A DNA stretch of 64,000 bases, taken from assembly GCA_002842035.1 (NCBI GenBank), contig PHBP01000002.1:186001-250000 (forward strand), read 5' to 3'. The notes beneath the pieces were generated by a model. It was not told the origin of the DNA, did no database searches, and saw only the letters and a program-made list of their open reading frames with translations. Below are positions 52,363 through 59,925 of the stretch, piece by piece; position 1 is the stretch's first letter, and every line of letters starts with the position of its first letter. This stretch comes from Candidatus Cloacimonetes bacterium HGW-Cloacimonetes-2 (GTDB lineage: Bacteria; Cloacimonadota; Cloacimonadia; Cloacimonadales; Cloacimonadaceae). Both the position numbers and the translations under genes were made by a program.

Positions 52363-53560
52363 AGATAAGCTGCGAGAGAACTTCTTTCCCCTGACGTTAA
52401 CACGATTTACAGGAGACTTGCGATGCGGAGCATTGAAGCTCAGGCAACGCCTGGAGGCTTTGTTAACAGACGACGAGGTTTCTTTCCTGATTGACAGTTC
52501 AATAGAGGATTTGTACTCAGAACGGCATCCTGACTGGCAGATTAATCTTATCAAACCCGGAGACAAGCTATTTGTTAATTGTCTCCTAAAGTACAGCCCT
52601 ACCCTGTTTGATAAGATACAGACCCTGGATCATGAGCAAGCTCTGGTGCAAGGCAATGCTTTAGTAGCATACAGAAGTAATAAAGATCATGGATCATTTG
52701 ATCCTGATTCAGTACTTAAGCAATTCGGGATATCAACAGAGAATGTTGATGACGCACTTTATAAGCATCCAGCTGATCTAGTCCACGATAATGGCAGAAT
52801 GATTACTTACGATTTCGACAATTTCTTCTCTGACAAGGACAATAGCTTCGAGACCGAGCCTGGTGCCACTATACTGAATCCCTATAACGTATGGCTGGGG
52901 GAAGGTGTGGAATTGAAGCCCGGTGTTGTCATAGATGCCTCCGATGGTCCGGTAATCATTGATAACGACGCCCTTTTGATGCATAATTCAGTTGTCATAG
53001 GTCCAGCCTATATTGGAAAGAACAGCATCATCAAAGTAGCTGCCAAGATCTACGAGAATTGCTCCATAGGACCGGTCTGCAAGGTTGGTGGAGAGCTTGA
53101 AGCTTGTATCATCCAAGCCTACACCAATAAACAGCATGATGGCTTTCTAGGTCACTCGTATCTGGGAGAGTGGGTTAATCTGGGGGCTGATACCAATAAC
53201 AGTGATTTAAAGAATACATACAAGAATGTTGTAATGCACTCCTATAATGATCGACCACCCTTCGACACCAATACTATGTTTATGGGCTGTATCATTGGAG
53301 ATCATACCAAGCTGGGGATCAATTCTACCATAAACACGGGTTGTGTAGTCGGAACAGGCTCCAATCTCTGGGGTCGGGACCTTATCTCTGGCTACATACC
53401 GGAGTTTTCCTGGGGTGAAGCTTCCCTGCTCCAGCCCTATAGGATTGATGCATTCCTATCTACCGCACAGCTGGTAAAACAACGCAGACAGCTCAAGCTA
53501 TCCAATAAAGAGAGATCACTATACACCAGTATATATCATAGATACCAGGAGAATCAATGA
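52343..53560 (+). CDS. Alternative GlmU (putative sugar-1-phosphate nucleotidyltransferase/acetyltransferase)
   Basis: 405 residues. The N-terminal part (MKLLLFEDKLRENFFPLTLT) is the FCB-group form of a nucleotidyltransferase that lacks the usual GxGTRM loop; the C-terminal half is a left-handed β-helix acyltransferase (hexapeptide repeats: VVIDASDGPVIIDND, IGDHTKLGINSTINTG). Together they match the alternative bacterial GlmU model, proposed to make UDP-GlcNAc. The ATG at 52343 has GGAG before it; an upstream start at 52310 is less likely. Confidence 0.82.
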   Translation: MKLLLFEDKLRENFFPLTLTRFTGDLRCGALKLRQRLEALLTDDEVSFLIDSSIEDLYSERHPDWQINLIKPGDKLFVNCLLKYSPTLFDKIQTLDHEQALVQGNALVAYRSNKDHGSFDPDSVLKQFGISTENVDDALYKHPADLVHDNGRMITYDFDNFFSDKDNSFETEPGATILNPYNVWLGEGVELKPGVVIDASDGPVIIDNDALLMHNSVVIGPAYIGKNSIIKVAAKIYENCSIGPVCKVGGELEACIIQAYTNKQHDGFLGHSYLGEWVNLGADTNNSDLKNTYKNVVMHSYNDRPPFDTNTMFMGCIIGDHTKLGINSTINTGCVVGTGSNLWGRDLISGYIPEFSWGEASLLQPYRIDAFLSTAQLVKQRRQLKLSNKERSLYTSIYHRYQENQ

Positions 53561-54396
53561 ACGATTATATAGAAGTAGAATTCCGCTCGGGACGTATGGG
53601 TTACTTCCAGAATGCAGCCAGTATTCCGGTAAATCCGGAAGATCTTGTGATTGTGGAGGTAGAGCGCGGAGAAGATATAGCGCAAGTAGTCCATATGTCG
53701 ATCCCTGCTGCGGAACTGGATGATCAGTTAACCAAGGGAAAGCTCTTGAATATCAAGCGAATTGCTACAGAAGAGGATCTCGGCAAGCTAAGCAACATAG
53801 GCTTTGAAGAAGAGAAAGCTTCAAAGACTTTTCTTGATATCTTAGAACGATATCCCTTTGAAATGAAGCTTATCGAGACCATTTACCAGTTTGATGGAAA
53901 CAAGCTTACTTTCTTCTTCACCGCTGATGGAAGGATCGACTTTCGTCAATTTGTGCGTGAACTGGCTTTGGTATTCAGAACCCGCATCGAATTGCACCAA
54001 ACCACTGGCAGAGATGAAGCCAAGCGTCTGGGCGGATTCGGAATGTGTGGGCTGCAATACTGCTGCGGAAGCTTTCTAAAGCACTTTAACCAAGTTACTA
54101 TCAAGATGGCAAAAGACCAGAATCTTGCAGGTAATCTATCCAAAATATCCGGCCCTTGCGGCAGATTGCTTTGCTGCCTCAATTTCGAAGAAGACTTCTA
54201 TGTAGAGGAAGCCAGAGACTTCCCTCTGGTCGGCACTTGTGTAAAGATGAATGGAACACGGATGATCGTGCTACGAAACGACGTCATCAACAAGAAAGTA
54301 ACCCTCACAAATGAGAATCAGGAACTTACAGAAATCAGTCTTGAGCAATTTGAAGGCTTGGAACTGGTTAGTAAGCCTGCTATTGAACAATGCTGA
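53557..54396 (+). CDS. PSP1-domain protein RicT-like
   Basis: 279 residues. The PSP1 C-terminal region carries a cysteine-rich set, GGFGMCGLQYCCGSF and SGPCGRLLCCLNFEED, as in RicT (YaaT), which with RicA and RicF forms an Fe-S complex affecting RNase Y in Bacillus. An isolated extra cysteine ends the protein. RicA and RicF are not in the window. It overlaps alt-GlmU by 4 bp and rlmN by 7 bp. Confidence 0.87.
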   Translation: MNDYIEVEFRSGRMGYFQNAASIPVNPEDLVIVEVERGEDIAQVVHMSIPAAELDDQLTKGKLLNIKRIATEEDLGKLSNIGFEEEKASKTFLDILERYPFEMKLIETIYQFDGNKLTFFFTADGRIDFRQFVRELALVFRTRIELHQTTGRDEAKRLGGFGMCGLQYCCGSFLKHFNQVTIKMAKDQNLAGNLSKISGPCGRLLCCLNFEEDFYVEEARDFPLVGTCVKMNGTRMIVLRNDVINKKVTLTNENQELTEISLEQFEGLELVSKPAIEQC

Positions 54397-55409
54397 AGAA
54401 TATCTATCAAGTTCATCCGGATATTCTATCAGCTGAGATAGCTAAAGAATTCAAATCTTACAGAGCAAAACAGGTATTGGACTGGCTCTATAAGAAGTTC
54501 ATTTACGATCCTCTGGATATGTCTAATCTTCCGAAAGAGCTCAAAGATTGGCTGATCAAGCATTACAATTCAAACCTCCCTGAGATAGATTTGAAACTCG
54601 TATCATCCGATGGAACTGTAAAATACAGGTTAAAGCTGAATGACGGTGCATTGATCGAGATGGTGATAATCCCGGAAGATAACAAAAGAACTCTCTGTGT
54701 TTCATCTCAGGTAGGTTGTTCTCGAAACTGCTCATTTTGCGCCACTGCAAAGATGAAACTAAAACGGAATCTTGAGGTCTATGAGATCTTGGGACAGATC
54801 ATTCTGGCCAGTCGGGAACTTACCCCGGATCGCCTAACAAATATAGTCTTTATGGGTATGGGCGAACCTATGGATAATCTAGATAATCTGATCCAAAGCC
54901 TCATCCAGCTCCAATCAGAGACAGGTTTGAGTTTCAGTCCCAGAAGGATAACCGTATCCACTTGCGGCGTTATCCCGGGAATTAGGAAGCTTGCAGATCT
55001 GGGGATCAAGACCAAGCTGGCAGTCTCGCTAAATTCTGCAATCAATGTAAAACGAACCAATTTGATGCCTGTTAATGCAGCTTATCCACTCCCAGACCTC
55101 AAACAATCACTGCTCTACTTCCGTAGGAAGACGAATTTTAGAATTACTTTTGAGTATATCTTAATACCTGATGTCAATATGGATGCCGCAGATTTAAAAG
55201 CCTTGGCGGCCTATGTAAATGACATCAGCTGCAAGGTTAATATTATTCCCTACAATCCCAGCCCCGGCAGTCCTTGGCGGGCACCCAGCCAGGAAGAAAT
55301 TGAACAATTTATGAGTAAAGCGATGATTGTAAAACAAGCCGTCACACTCAGAAAAAGCCGAGGCAAAGACATCTCGGGTGCCTGTGGTCAACTGGTCGCA
55401 AAAGTATAG
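54390..55409 (+). CDS. rlmN: 23S rRNA/tRNA adenine-C2 methyltransferase RlmN
   Basis: Radical-SAM enzyme methylating C2 of A2503 in 23S rRNA and A37 in some tRNAs. 339 residues: LCVSSQVGCSRNCSFCATAK gives the CX3CX2C cluster motif; FMGMGEPMDNLDN and ITVSTCGVIPGI follow, and the C-terminal GKDISGACGQL holds the methyl-carrying cysteine. All needed residues are present. Confidence 0.96.
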   Translation: MLKNIYQVHPDILSAEIAKEFKSYRAKQVLDWLYKKFIYDPLDMSNLPKELKDWLIKHYNSNLPEIDLKLVSSDGTVKYRLKLNDGALIEMVIIPEDNKRTLCVSSQVGCSRNCSFCATAKMKLKRNLEVYEILGQIILASRELTPDRLTNIVFMGMGEPMDNLDNLIQSLIQLQSETGLSFSPRRITVSTCGVIPGIRKLADLGIKTKLAVSLNSAINVKRTNLMPVNAAYPLPDLKQSLLYFRRKTNFRITFEYILIPDVNMDAADLKALAAYVNDISCKVNIIPYNPSPGSPWRAPSQEEIEQFMSKAMIVKQAVTLRKSRGKDISGACGQLVAKV

Positions 55410-55417
55410 GAGAAAAG

Positions 55418-56197
55418 ATGAAAACAATAGCTCAAATCGCCAAAGAACTATTCGGAGATTCACACCCCTGCGCTTGCGGTGGAGGACACGAGATTTGCTT
55501 GAAGTGTGCTGTATGCAGAGCACATGAACCAGACAGAATTTATAACGAAAGAGATGGCTTGGCATCCACGATTGATGCAACCGTACTCAAAGCTCAAGCT
55601 ACAGATATCGAGGTAAAAGAGCTTTGCTCCGTAGCTAATAAGTACCAGACCGCATCGGTATGCATAAACTCACATTTCATTGAGCTAGCCGGGAAATTGT
55701 TGGCCGGCAATCCGGTGACCTGTACAGTGATCAATTTCCCGCTGGGAGCAGGCTCAAGCGAAGCAATCCTGGCAGAAGCCTGTGCTGTTATCAAAGCAGG
55801 AATATCCGAGCTTGATATGGTTCAAAATCTTCCTGCCTTACTGGATGAGGACTACAACGAAGCTCAAGAAAGCATTGCTTTGGTAGCTGAGCAATGTATT
55901 GCTCAATCCGTATTGCTAAAGGTTATCCTTGAGACTTGTTATCTGGATCGTGAGCAGATCATCATCAGCTGTCTTATCGCAAAGAAAGCCGGTGCTCATT
56001 TTGTAAAGACATCCACGGGGTTTGGCACGGCAGGAGCTACTGCAGAAAATATTGCATTAATGCGCGAAACCGTCGGACCCAAACTTGGGGTTAAAGCATC
56101 CGGGGGAGTCCGAACGAGAGAACAAGCTCTGCTTATGATAGATTCCGGAGCTAGCCGAATCGGTGCTTCTGCAGTAAAAGAGATACTGGAAGTATAA
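55418..56197 (+). CDS. deoC: Deoxyribose-phosphate aldolase with a cysteine-rich N-terminal extension
   Basis: Cleaves 2-deoxyribose-5-phosphate to acetaldehyde and glyceraldehyde-3-phosphate in deoxynucleoside breakdown. The TIM barrel runs from about residue 45 to the end, with the Schiff-base lysine K197 in VKTSTGFGTAGAT, DMVQNLPALL, and GVKASGGVRT. Residues 1-40 are unusual: C18, C20, C27, C30 and C33 with H24 and H36 (CACGGGH...CLKCAVC) look like a metal or Fe-S site not present in ordinary DeoC. The acetaldehyde product could feed the AOR pathway (inference). Confidence 0.9.
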   Translation: MKTIAQIAKELFGDSHPCACGGGHEICLKCAVCRAHEPDRIYNERDGLASTIDATVLKAQATDIEVKELCSVANKYQTASVCINSHFIELAGKLLAGNPVTCTVINFPLGAGSSEAILAEACAVIKAGISELDMVQNLPALLDEDYNEAQESIALVAEQCIAQSVLLKVILETCYLDREQIIISCLIAKKAGAHFVKTSTGFGTAGATAENIALMRETVGPKLGVKASGGVRTREQALLMIDSGASRIGASAVKEILEV

Positions 56198-56198
56198 A

Positions 56199-57605
56199 AT
56201 GCAAGTACAAATAGCCGGATTCAATATTGATAAAAGCCTGATCGACAAGCTTGATACAGAGCTCGCTACTCCCGAGGTAATCTCGGCAGCCTATGCCAGA
56301 ATCAGTAGAAGCAGCAAAGACGTCACTGAGCTCCGCACTGAGGCTATGGAAGAGCTTGCCAAAGCCAGAGCCTCCAATGATAGGATAATCTTCGAGATGG
56401 GGCATTCGTCGATTGCCGAACACGCGGTCTTCAATATCGATATCATTGGTATATCCCGAGTATTAGCAGAATTGATTCAATCTGTGCGTTTAGCTTCATT
56501 TACCGAGAAATCACAACGTTATGTGACTCTTGATGAAGACTTTGTAATCCCCAAGGAGCTAGACGATCCAAAGCTGGACTGGTTTAAAAAACGTTATATC
56601 GCTTACAGCAAACAACTTTTTGCCGAGTATCAAAAGACCTACGATAAGCTCCTCGTTTATTACAAAAAGAAGTTTCCAAAGCTAAACCAGCGTGAGCTCG
56701 AAGGCAAAGCAAAGGAAGACGCAAGATATATCCTCCCGATGTCCACTAAGACGCAAATGGGGATCACTATCAATGCTCGCAGCTTGGAAAACCTGCTACG
56801 CAAGCTATACCACAGCCCCTTGCTCGAAGCAAAGGAACTTTATGATTTGCTGTTTACGGAAGTAAGTAAGATCAGTCCATCCCTTATCCGTTATACAGAG
56901 AGTACTGGCCTAAAACCAAAGCTAAGATCAATCAATAAGTCTTTACCTATCTGGAAAGAACAACTCGATGTAGATAAACCACTCAAAGTTGTTTCATTTA
57001 CCCCTGATCCGGACGAGTTGATTCTGGCAGCTTTATTAACTGAAGAGCTATACTATGGCATAGAAGATATAAAGGAACTGATTTATGATATGTCATGGGA
57101 TGAGCAGGACAAGCTTTGGCGCGACGTTTTTGAGGGCATCCAATCCTGGCACAAGATGCCCAGAGCCTTTGAACTTTGTGTGTTCTGCTTTGAGATTATA
57201 ATGTCCGAATCCTGCTGGGCTCAGTTCAAGCGCCATCGGATTGGTACAATCATCAAAGAAGATGAGGTTTACGAACCCAGCCACTTTTACCAGGAAGCAA
57301 TTCGCAAGGTGAAGAGAACAGAGATATGGGAAACCCAGATAGAGAAAGTCCATTACTTCCGAGACCAATTGAGTTTTCATAATGAAGAAGCAGCCCGATA
57401 TATCAGAATGAACACTGATACTGTAAAGATACTGGCTCAGTTCAATCTCCGAGAGATCTACCACTTCGTGCGCTTACGCTCAGATGATCACGCTCAAGCT
57501 GAGATCCGCAATATTTCAGACCTGATGCGCACGTATGTCCGCGTCTTTGCCCCGTTTGCCTCCAGATACCTCTGCGGGAAGAGTGAATTCTGCATTAATG
57601 ATTGA
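56199..57605 (+). CDS. Tandem ThyX-family protein (flavin-dependent thymidylate synthase)
   Basis: 468 residues formed by two ThyX-like halves. ThyX makes dTMP from dUMP with FAD and methylene-tetrahydrofolate; its motif is RHRX7S. In the first half (to about 235) the equivalent segment is SVRLASFTEKSQRY (95-108): the S, E and SQRY are kept but RHR is SVR. In the second half (about 275-468) RHR is kept at 345-347 but the serine position is D355. Other ThyX blocks: GHSSIAEHAVFNI, and LREIYHFVRLRSDDHAQAEIR (split over 417-437). One active site could be built from both halves. No thyA was seen. Confidence 0.85.
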   Translation: MQVQIAGFNIDKSLIDKLDTELATPEVISAAYARISRSSKDVTELRTEAMEELAKARASNDRIIFEMGHSSIAEHAVFNIDIIGISRVLAELIQSVRLASFTEKSQRYVTLDEDFVIPKELDDPKLDWFKKRYIAYSKQLFAEYQKTYDKLLVYYKKKFPKLNQRELEGKAKEDARYILPMSTKTQMGITINARSLENLLRKLYHSPLLEAKELYDLLFTEVSKISPSLIRYTESTGLKPKLRSINKSLPIWKEQLDVDKPLKVVSFTPDPDELILAALLTEELYYGIEDIKELIYDMSWDEQDKLWRDVFEGIQSWHKMPRAFELCVFCFEIIMSESCWAQFKRHRIGTIIKEDEVYEPSHFYQEAIRKVKRTEIWETQIEKVHYFRDQLSFHNEEAARYIRMNTDTVKILAQFNLREIYHFVRLRSDDHAQAEIRNISDLMRTYVRVFAPFASRYLCGKSEFCIND

Positions 57606-57631
57606 CAGATAAAGCATCTTTCAGATTTATG
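57602..57631 (+). promoter_or_regulatory. Candidate promoter of tRNA-Arg
   Basis: TTGACA (57602-57607) overlaps the thyX stop codon; 20 bp later TATG (57628-57631; GATTTATG in full). Spacing equals that of the other stable-RNA genes. Confidence 0.45.
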
Positions 57632-57646
57632 CACATTGATCCTTGC

Positions 57647-57723
57647 GTCCCTGTAGCTCAGCTGGATAGAGTGGCACCCTCCGAAGGTGAAGGTCAGGCG
57701 TTCGAATCGCCTCAGGGACGCCA
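57647..57723 (+). tRNA. tRNA-Arg (anticodon CCG)
   Basis: Acceptor GTCCCTG/CAGGGAC, discriminator G and encoded CCA; D stem GCTC/GAGT; anticodon loop CTCCGAA gives CCG (reads CGG); T stem AGGCG/CGCCT with TTCGAAT. The outermost anticodon-stem pair is G-A. The ABC-F gene starts 11 bp after the CCA. Confidence 0.95.
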
Positions 57724-57734
57724 AGCCCTCCCTT

Positions 57735-59486
57735 ATGCCTACTGACGTCATTCTTACTCTGGAACACGTCTCCAAAGAGATTGGAGACTTGCTTCTCCTG
57801 GATGATTTATCCCTCGGCATCCACTCAGGAGACAAGATTGGTGTAGTAGGAGTCAATGGCTCAGGTAAAACCACCCTCCTCAAGCTACTTAGCACTCAAA
57901 TTCCACCCACAAATGGCACTATCACTATCCGTAAAGGGATTAAGACTGCATATCTGATGCAAGATGCAGAGTTACAAATTCCTCTTACGCCTTTGGAGTT
58001 TGTAAGCCAGGATGATTCAGCCCCGGATGAGCATCTTTGTAAAGCAATGCTTACACTTCTGGGCATTACCGATCACGACCTTCCTATGTTCAAGCTCTCC
58101 GGAGGCCAGCGTCGCAAGGTCGATCTGGCTCGAGTTCTGGTACGCGAACCTGACCTGCTCTTTCTCGATGAGCCTACTAACCATCTTGATCTAGCGAGTA
58201 TCGAATGGCTGCAAAATCTCTTAGCGAACTCCAAGATGACAGTGATCTTCGTAACGCACGACCGCTATTTTCTGGATGCAATTTGCACTCGCATTTTGGA
58301 GATCGAACACAGCAAGGCATATCTGTATGAGGGTAACTACAGCGAATACGTCCGTGGTAAGATCATCAGAGCTACTGATCTGCAACGTAAAGAAACCAGG
58401 CGTCAAGCTCAGCTCAAGAAAGAGCTGGATTGGCTCAATCGTGGTGCCCAGGCTCGCAGCTCCAAGCCCAAAAACCATATCGACCGGGTTAAAGAGCTAC
58501 TTTCCAAATCTTACCTGATCTCAAATGCTGAGCTAAGTATATCCTTCCAGACTGATAGACTGGGCAAGACTATACTGGAGTTGCATCACCTATCGAAAAG
58601 CCTGGGTGGAAAAGAACTTTTCCACGGTCTTGAACACCATTTTCAACCCGGAGAACGCATAGGTATCATAGGTCCCAATGGTTGCGGTAAAACCAGCCTC
58701 TTAAAGATCATCACTGGAGAAATGGAGCCGGATCTGGGCACCGTCAAAGCCGGGATAAATACAAACTTTGCATACTACAAGCAAGAAGAGGATAGTTTTG
58801 ACCCCACTCTCTGCGTCTATGACTACATTGCCCAGTATGCCGAGGTGATCAAGACTCGCGATGGGACCAAACTCACAGCAAGCGAGATGCTAAAGCGCTT
58901 TCTCTTCGATGCCAAGATGCAGCAATCCAAGCTCTCATCGCTGTCTGGGGGTGAACGAAAACGCCTCTTCTTACTGAAATCTCTGATCTTTGGCGCAAAT
59001 TTTATTGTCTTGGACGAGCCTACCAATGATCTGGATATTCGTACTCTCGAAATTCTCGAGGACTATCTGGATGCCTTCCGCGGCTGTCTATTGATCGTTT
59101 CGCATGATAGATTCTTTCTGGATCGTACTGTAGATTACCTGTTTATCTTTGAGGAACGCGGGATACGTAAATTCCCGGGATCTTATTCGGATTACCTGCT
59201 TGTTCATAAGTATGAAGAGGAAGAGAAGGCCGAGAAGCAGGTGATAATGCGTCCAAAGCGAGTTTATAAAGGCCTTAGCTACAACGAGCAACGTGAACTG
59301 ACCGCGCTCGAGAAGACCATAGATGAGCTCGAGCTTGAGATAGTGAGCCTGGAAGAGAGCCTGGTAAGCTCCGGTGCATCTCTCAGCCATACTGATTACC
59401 ACAATATCAGCACCCGGCTGGAAGAATTACAAAGCAGGCACAATAGCCTCTTTGAGCGTTGGGCGGAACTCTCCGAACGAGCCTGA
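57735..59486 (+). CDS. ABC-F family ATPase (Uup/EttA type)
   Basis: Ribosome-associated ATPase with two ABC domains: first GVNGSGKTTLLKLLS, LSGGQRRKVDLARVL and FLDEPTNHLDLAS; second GPNGCGKTSLLKII, LSGGERKRLFLLKSL and LDEPTNDLDIR. They are joined by a charged linker (about 235-270) and followed by a C-terminal coiled coil (about 515-583), which resembles Uup. 583 residues from the ATG at 57735. No Shine-Dalgarno is visible: the 11 bases after the tRNA CCA are AGCCCTCCCTT. An in-frame codon inside the tRNA (57687) exists but would be destroyed by tRNA processing. Confidence 0.9.
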   Translation: MPTDVILTLEHVSKEIGDLLLLDDLSLGIHSGDKIGVVGVNGSGKTTLLKLLSTQIPPTNGTITIRKGIKTAYLMQDAELQIPLTPLEFVSQDDSAPDEHLCKAMLTLLGITDHDLPMFKLSGGQRRKVDLARVLVREPDLLFLDEPTNHLDLASIEWLQNLLANSKMTVIFVTHDRYFLDAICTRILEIEHSKAYLYEGNYSEYVRGKIIRATDLQRKETRRQAQLKKELDWLNRGAQARSSKPKNHIDRVKELLSKSYLISNAELSISFQTDRLGKTILELHHLSKSLGGKELFHGLEHHFQPGERIGIIGPNGCGKTSLLKIITGEMEPDLGTVKAGINTNFAYYKQEEDSFDPTLCVYDYIAQYAEVIKTRDGTKLTASEMLKRFLFDAKMQQSKLSSLSGGERKRLFLLKSLIFGANFIVLDEPTNDLDIRTLEILEDYLDAFRGCLLIVSHDRFFLDRTVDYLFIFEERGIRKFPGSYSDYLLVHKYEEEEKAEKQVIMRPKRVYKGLSYNEQRELTALEKTIDELELEIVSLEESLVSSGASLSHTDYHNISTRLEELQSRHNSLFERWAELSERA

Positions 59487-59541
59487 CAAGATACTACGCT
59501 ATCTCCCGTTTTTTCTTCGCATTAGCATCACGATTCCACTC

Positions 59542-59676
59542 CTCCCCTATCGCCTCCTGATTCAGTGATATGATCTTATGTATATACAGGACAGCCGTTT
59601 CATACTTGTTCATACAGGATTCAAGCAGGGTAGAAGCAGGATACAAGCAGGATAGAAGCATCATATCAAAGAGAGC
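59542..59676 (-). repeat. Dispersed intergenic repeat, copy E
   Basis: Read on the - strand: GCTCTCTTTGATATGATGC, then four 11-bp units (59649-59659, 59638-59648, 59627-59637 and 59616-59626: AGGATAGAAGC, AGGATACAAGC, AGGGTAGAAGC and AGGATTCAAGC on the + strand), then GCTGTCCTG. The far end is degenerate and its limit (CTCCCC at 59542-59547) is a guess. It lies between convergent ABC-F and secF genes. Confidence 0.7.
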
Positions 59677-59684
59677 ACATTAAG

Positions 59685-59783
59685 CTCTCTCGAAGCACCC
59701 ACCTGTGCAACAGCTGTTTAGAAGCTGTGAATCTGCTGTCTCGGGGATGCACACGGGCTGCACAGGTGGGTGCTTCGAGAGAG
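59685..59783. repeat. 99-bp element with 25-bp perfect terminal inverted repeats
   Basis: The left arm 59685-59709 begins CTCTCTCGAAGCACCCACCT and ends GTGCA; the right arm 59759-59783 is its exact reverse complement. The 49-base centre holds a smaller hairpin ACAGCT/AGCTGT. No U run, no coding potential, no clear target-site duplication. It resembles a MITE-like or structured-RNA element and starts 8 bp after copy E. Confidence 0.7.
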
Positions 59784-59846
59784 AAAAAGAGATCCTCAGA
59801 GTATCTGCACGCAAGACTTAGTGATAGAATTGATTCCTTGGCACAA

Positions 59847-59870
59847 GATCAGCCTATTAGGCTGCTGATC
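59847..59870. other. Palindrome in the ABC-F/secF spacer
   Basis: GATCAGC and GCTGATC pair around an inner near-palindrome, 10 bp before the secF terminator. The role is unknown. The remainder of the 59487-59925 spacer contains only the two repeat elements and the terminator. Confidence 0.4.
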
Positions 59871-59875
59871 AATTG

Positions 59876-59906
59876 AAAAAAGCCACCCCTGATGAGGTGG
59901 CTTTTA
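59876..59906 (-). terminator. Intrinsic terminator of secDF
   Basis: AAGCCACC (59880-59887) / GGTGGCTT (59896-59903), followed on the - strand by TTTT. It lies 20 bp after the secF stop codon. Confidence 0.9.
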
Positions 59907-59925
59907 TGTTTCCGTTGTAGCGGAA

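Noticed and set aside
59685-59783. Rho-independent terminator for the ABC-F gene
   Set aside because: The right arm is followed by AAAAA on the + strand, and the - strand copy is followed by CTTAATG; neither gives a U tract.
1055-59783. Insertion sequence or prophage in the window
   Set aside because: No transposase, integrase or phage structural gene was found; the repeats are short and non-coding.
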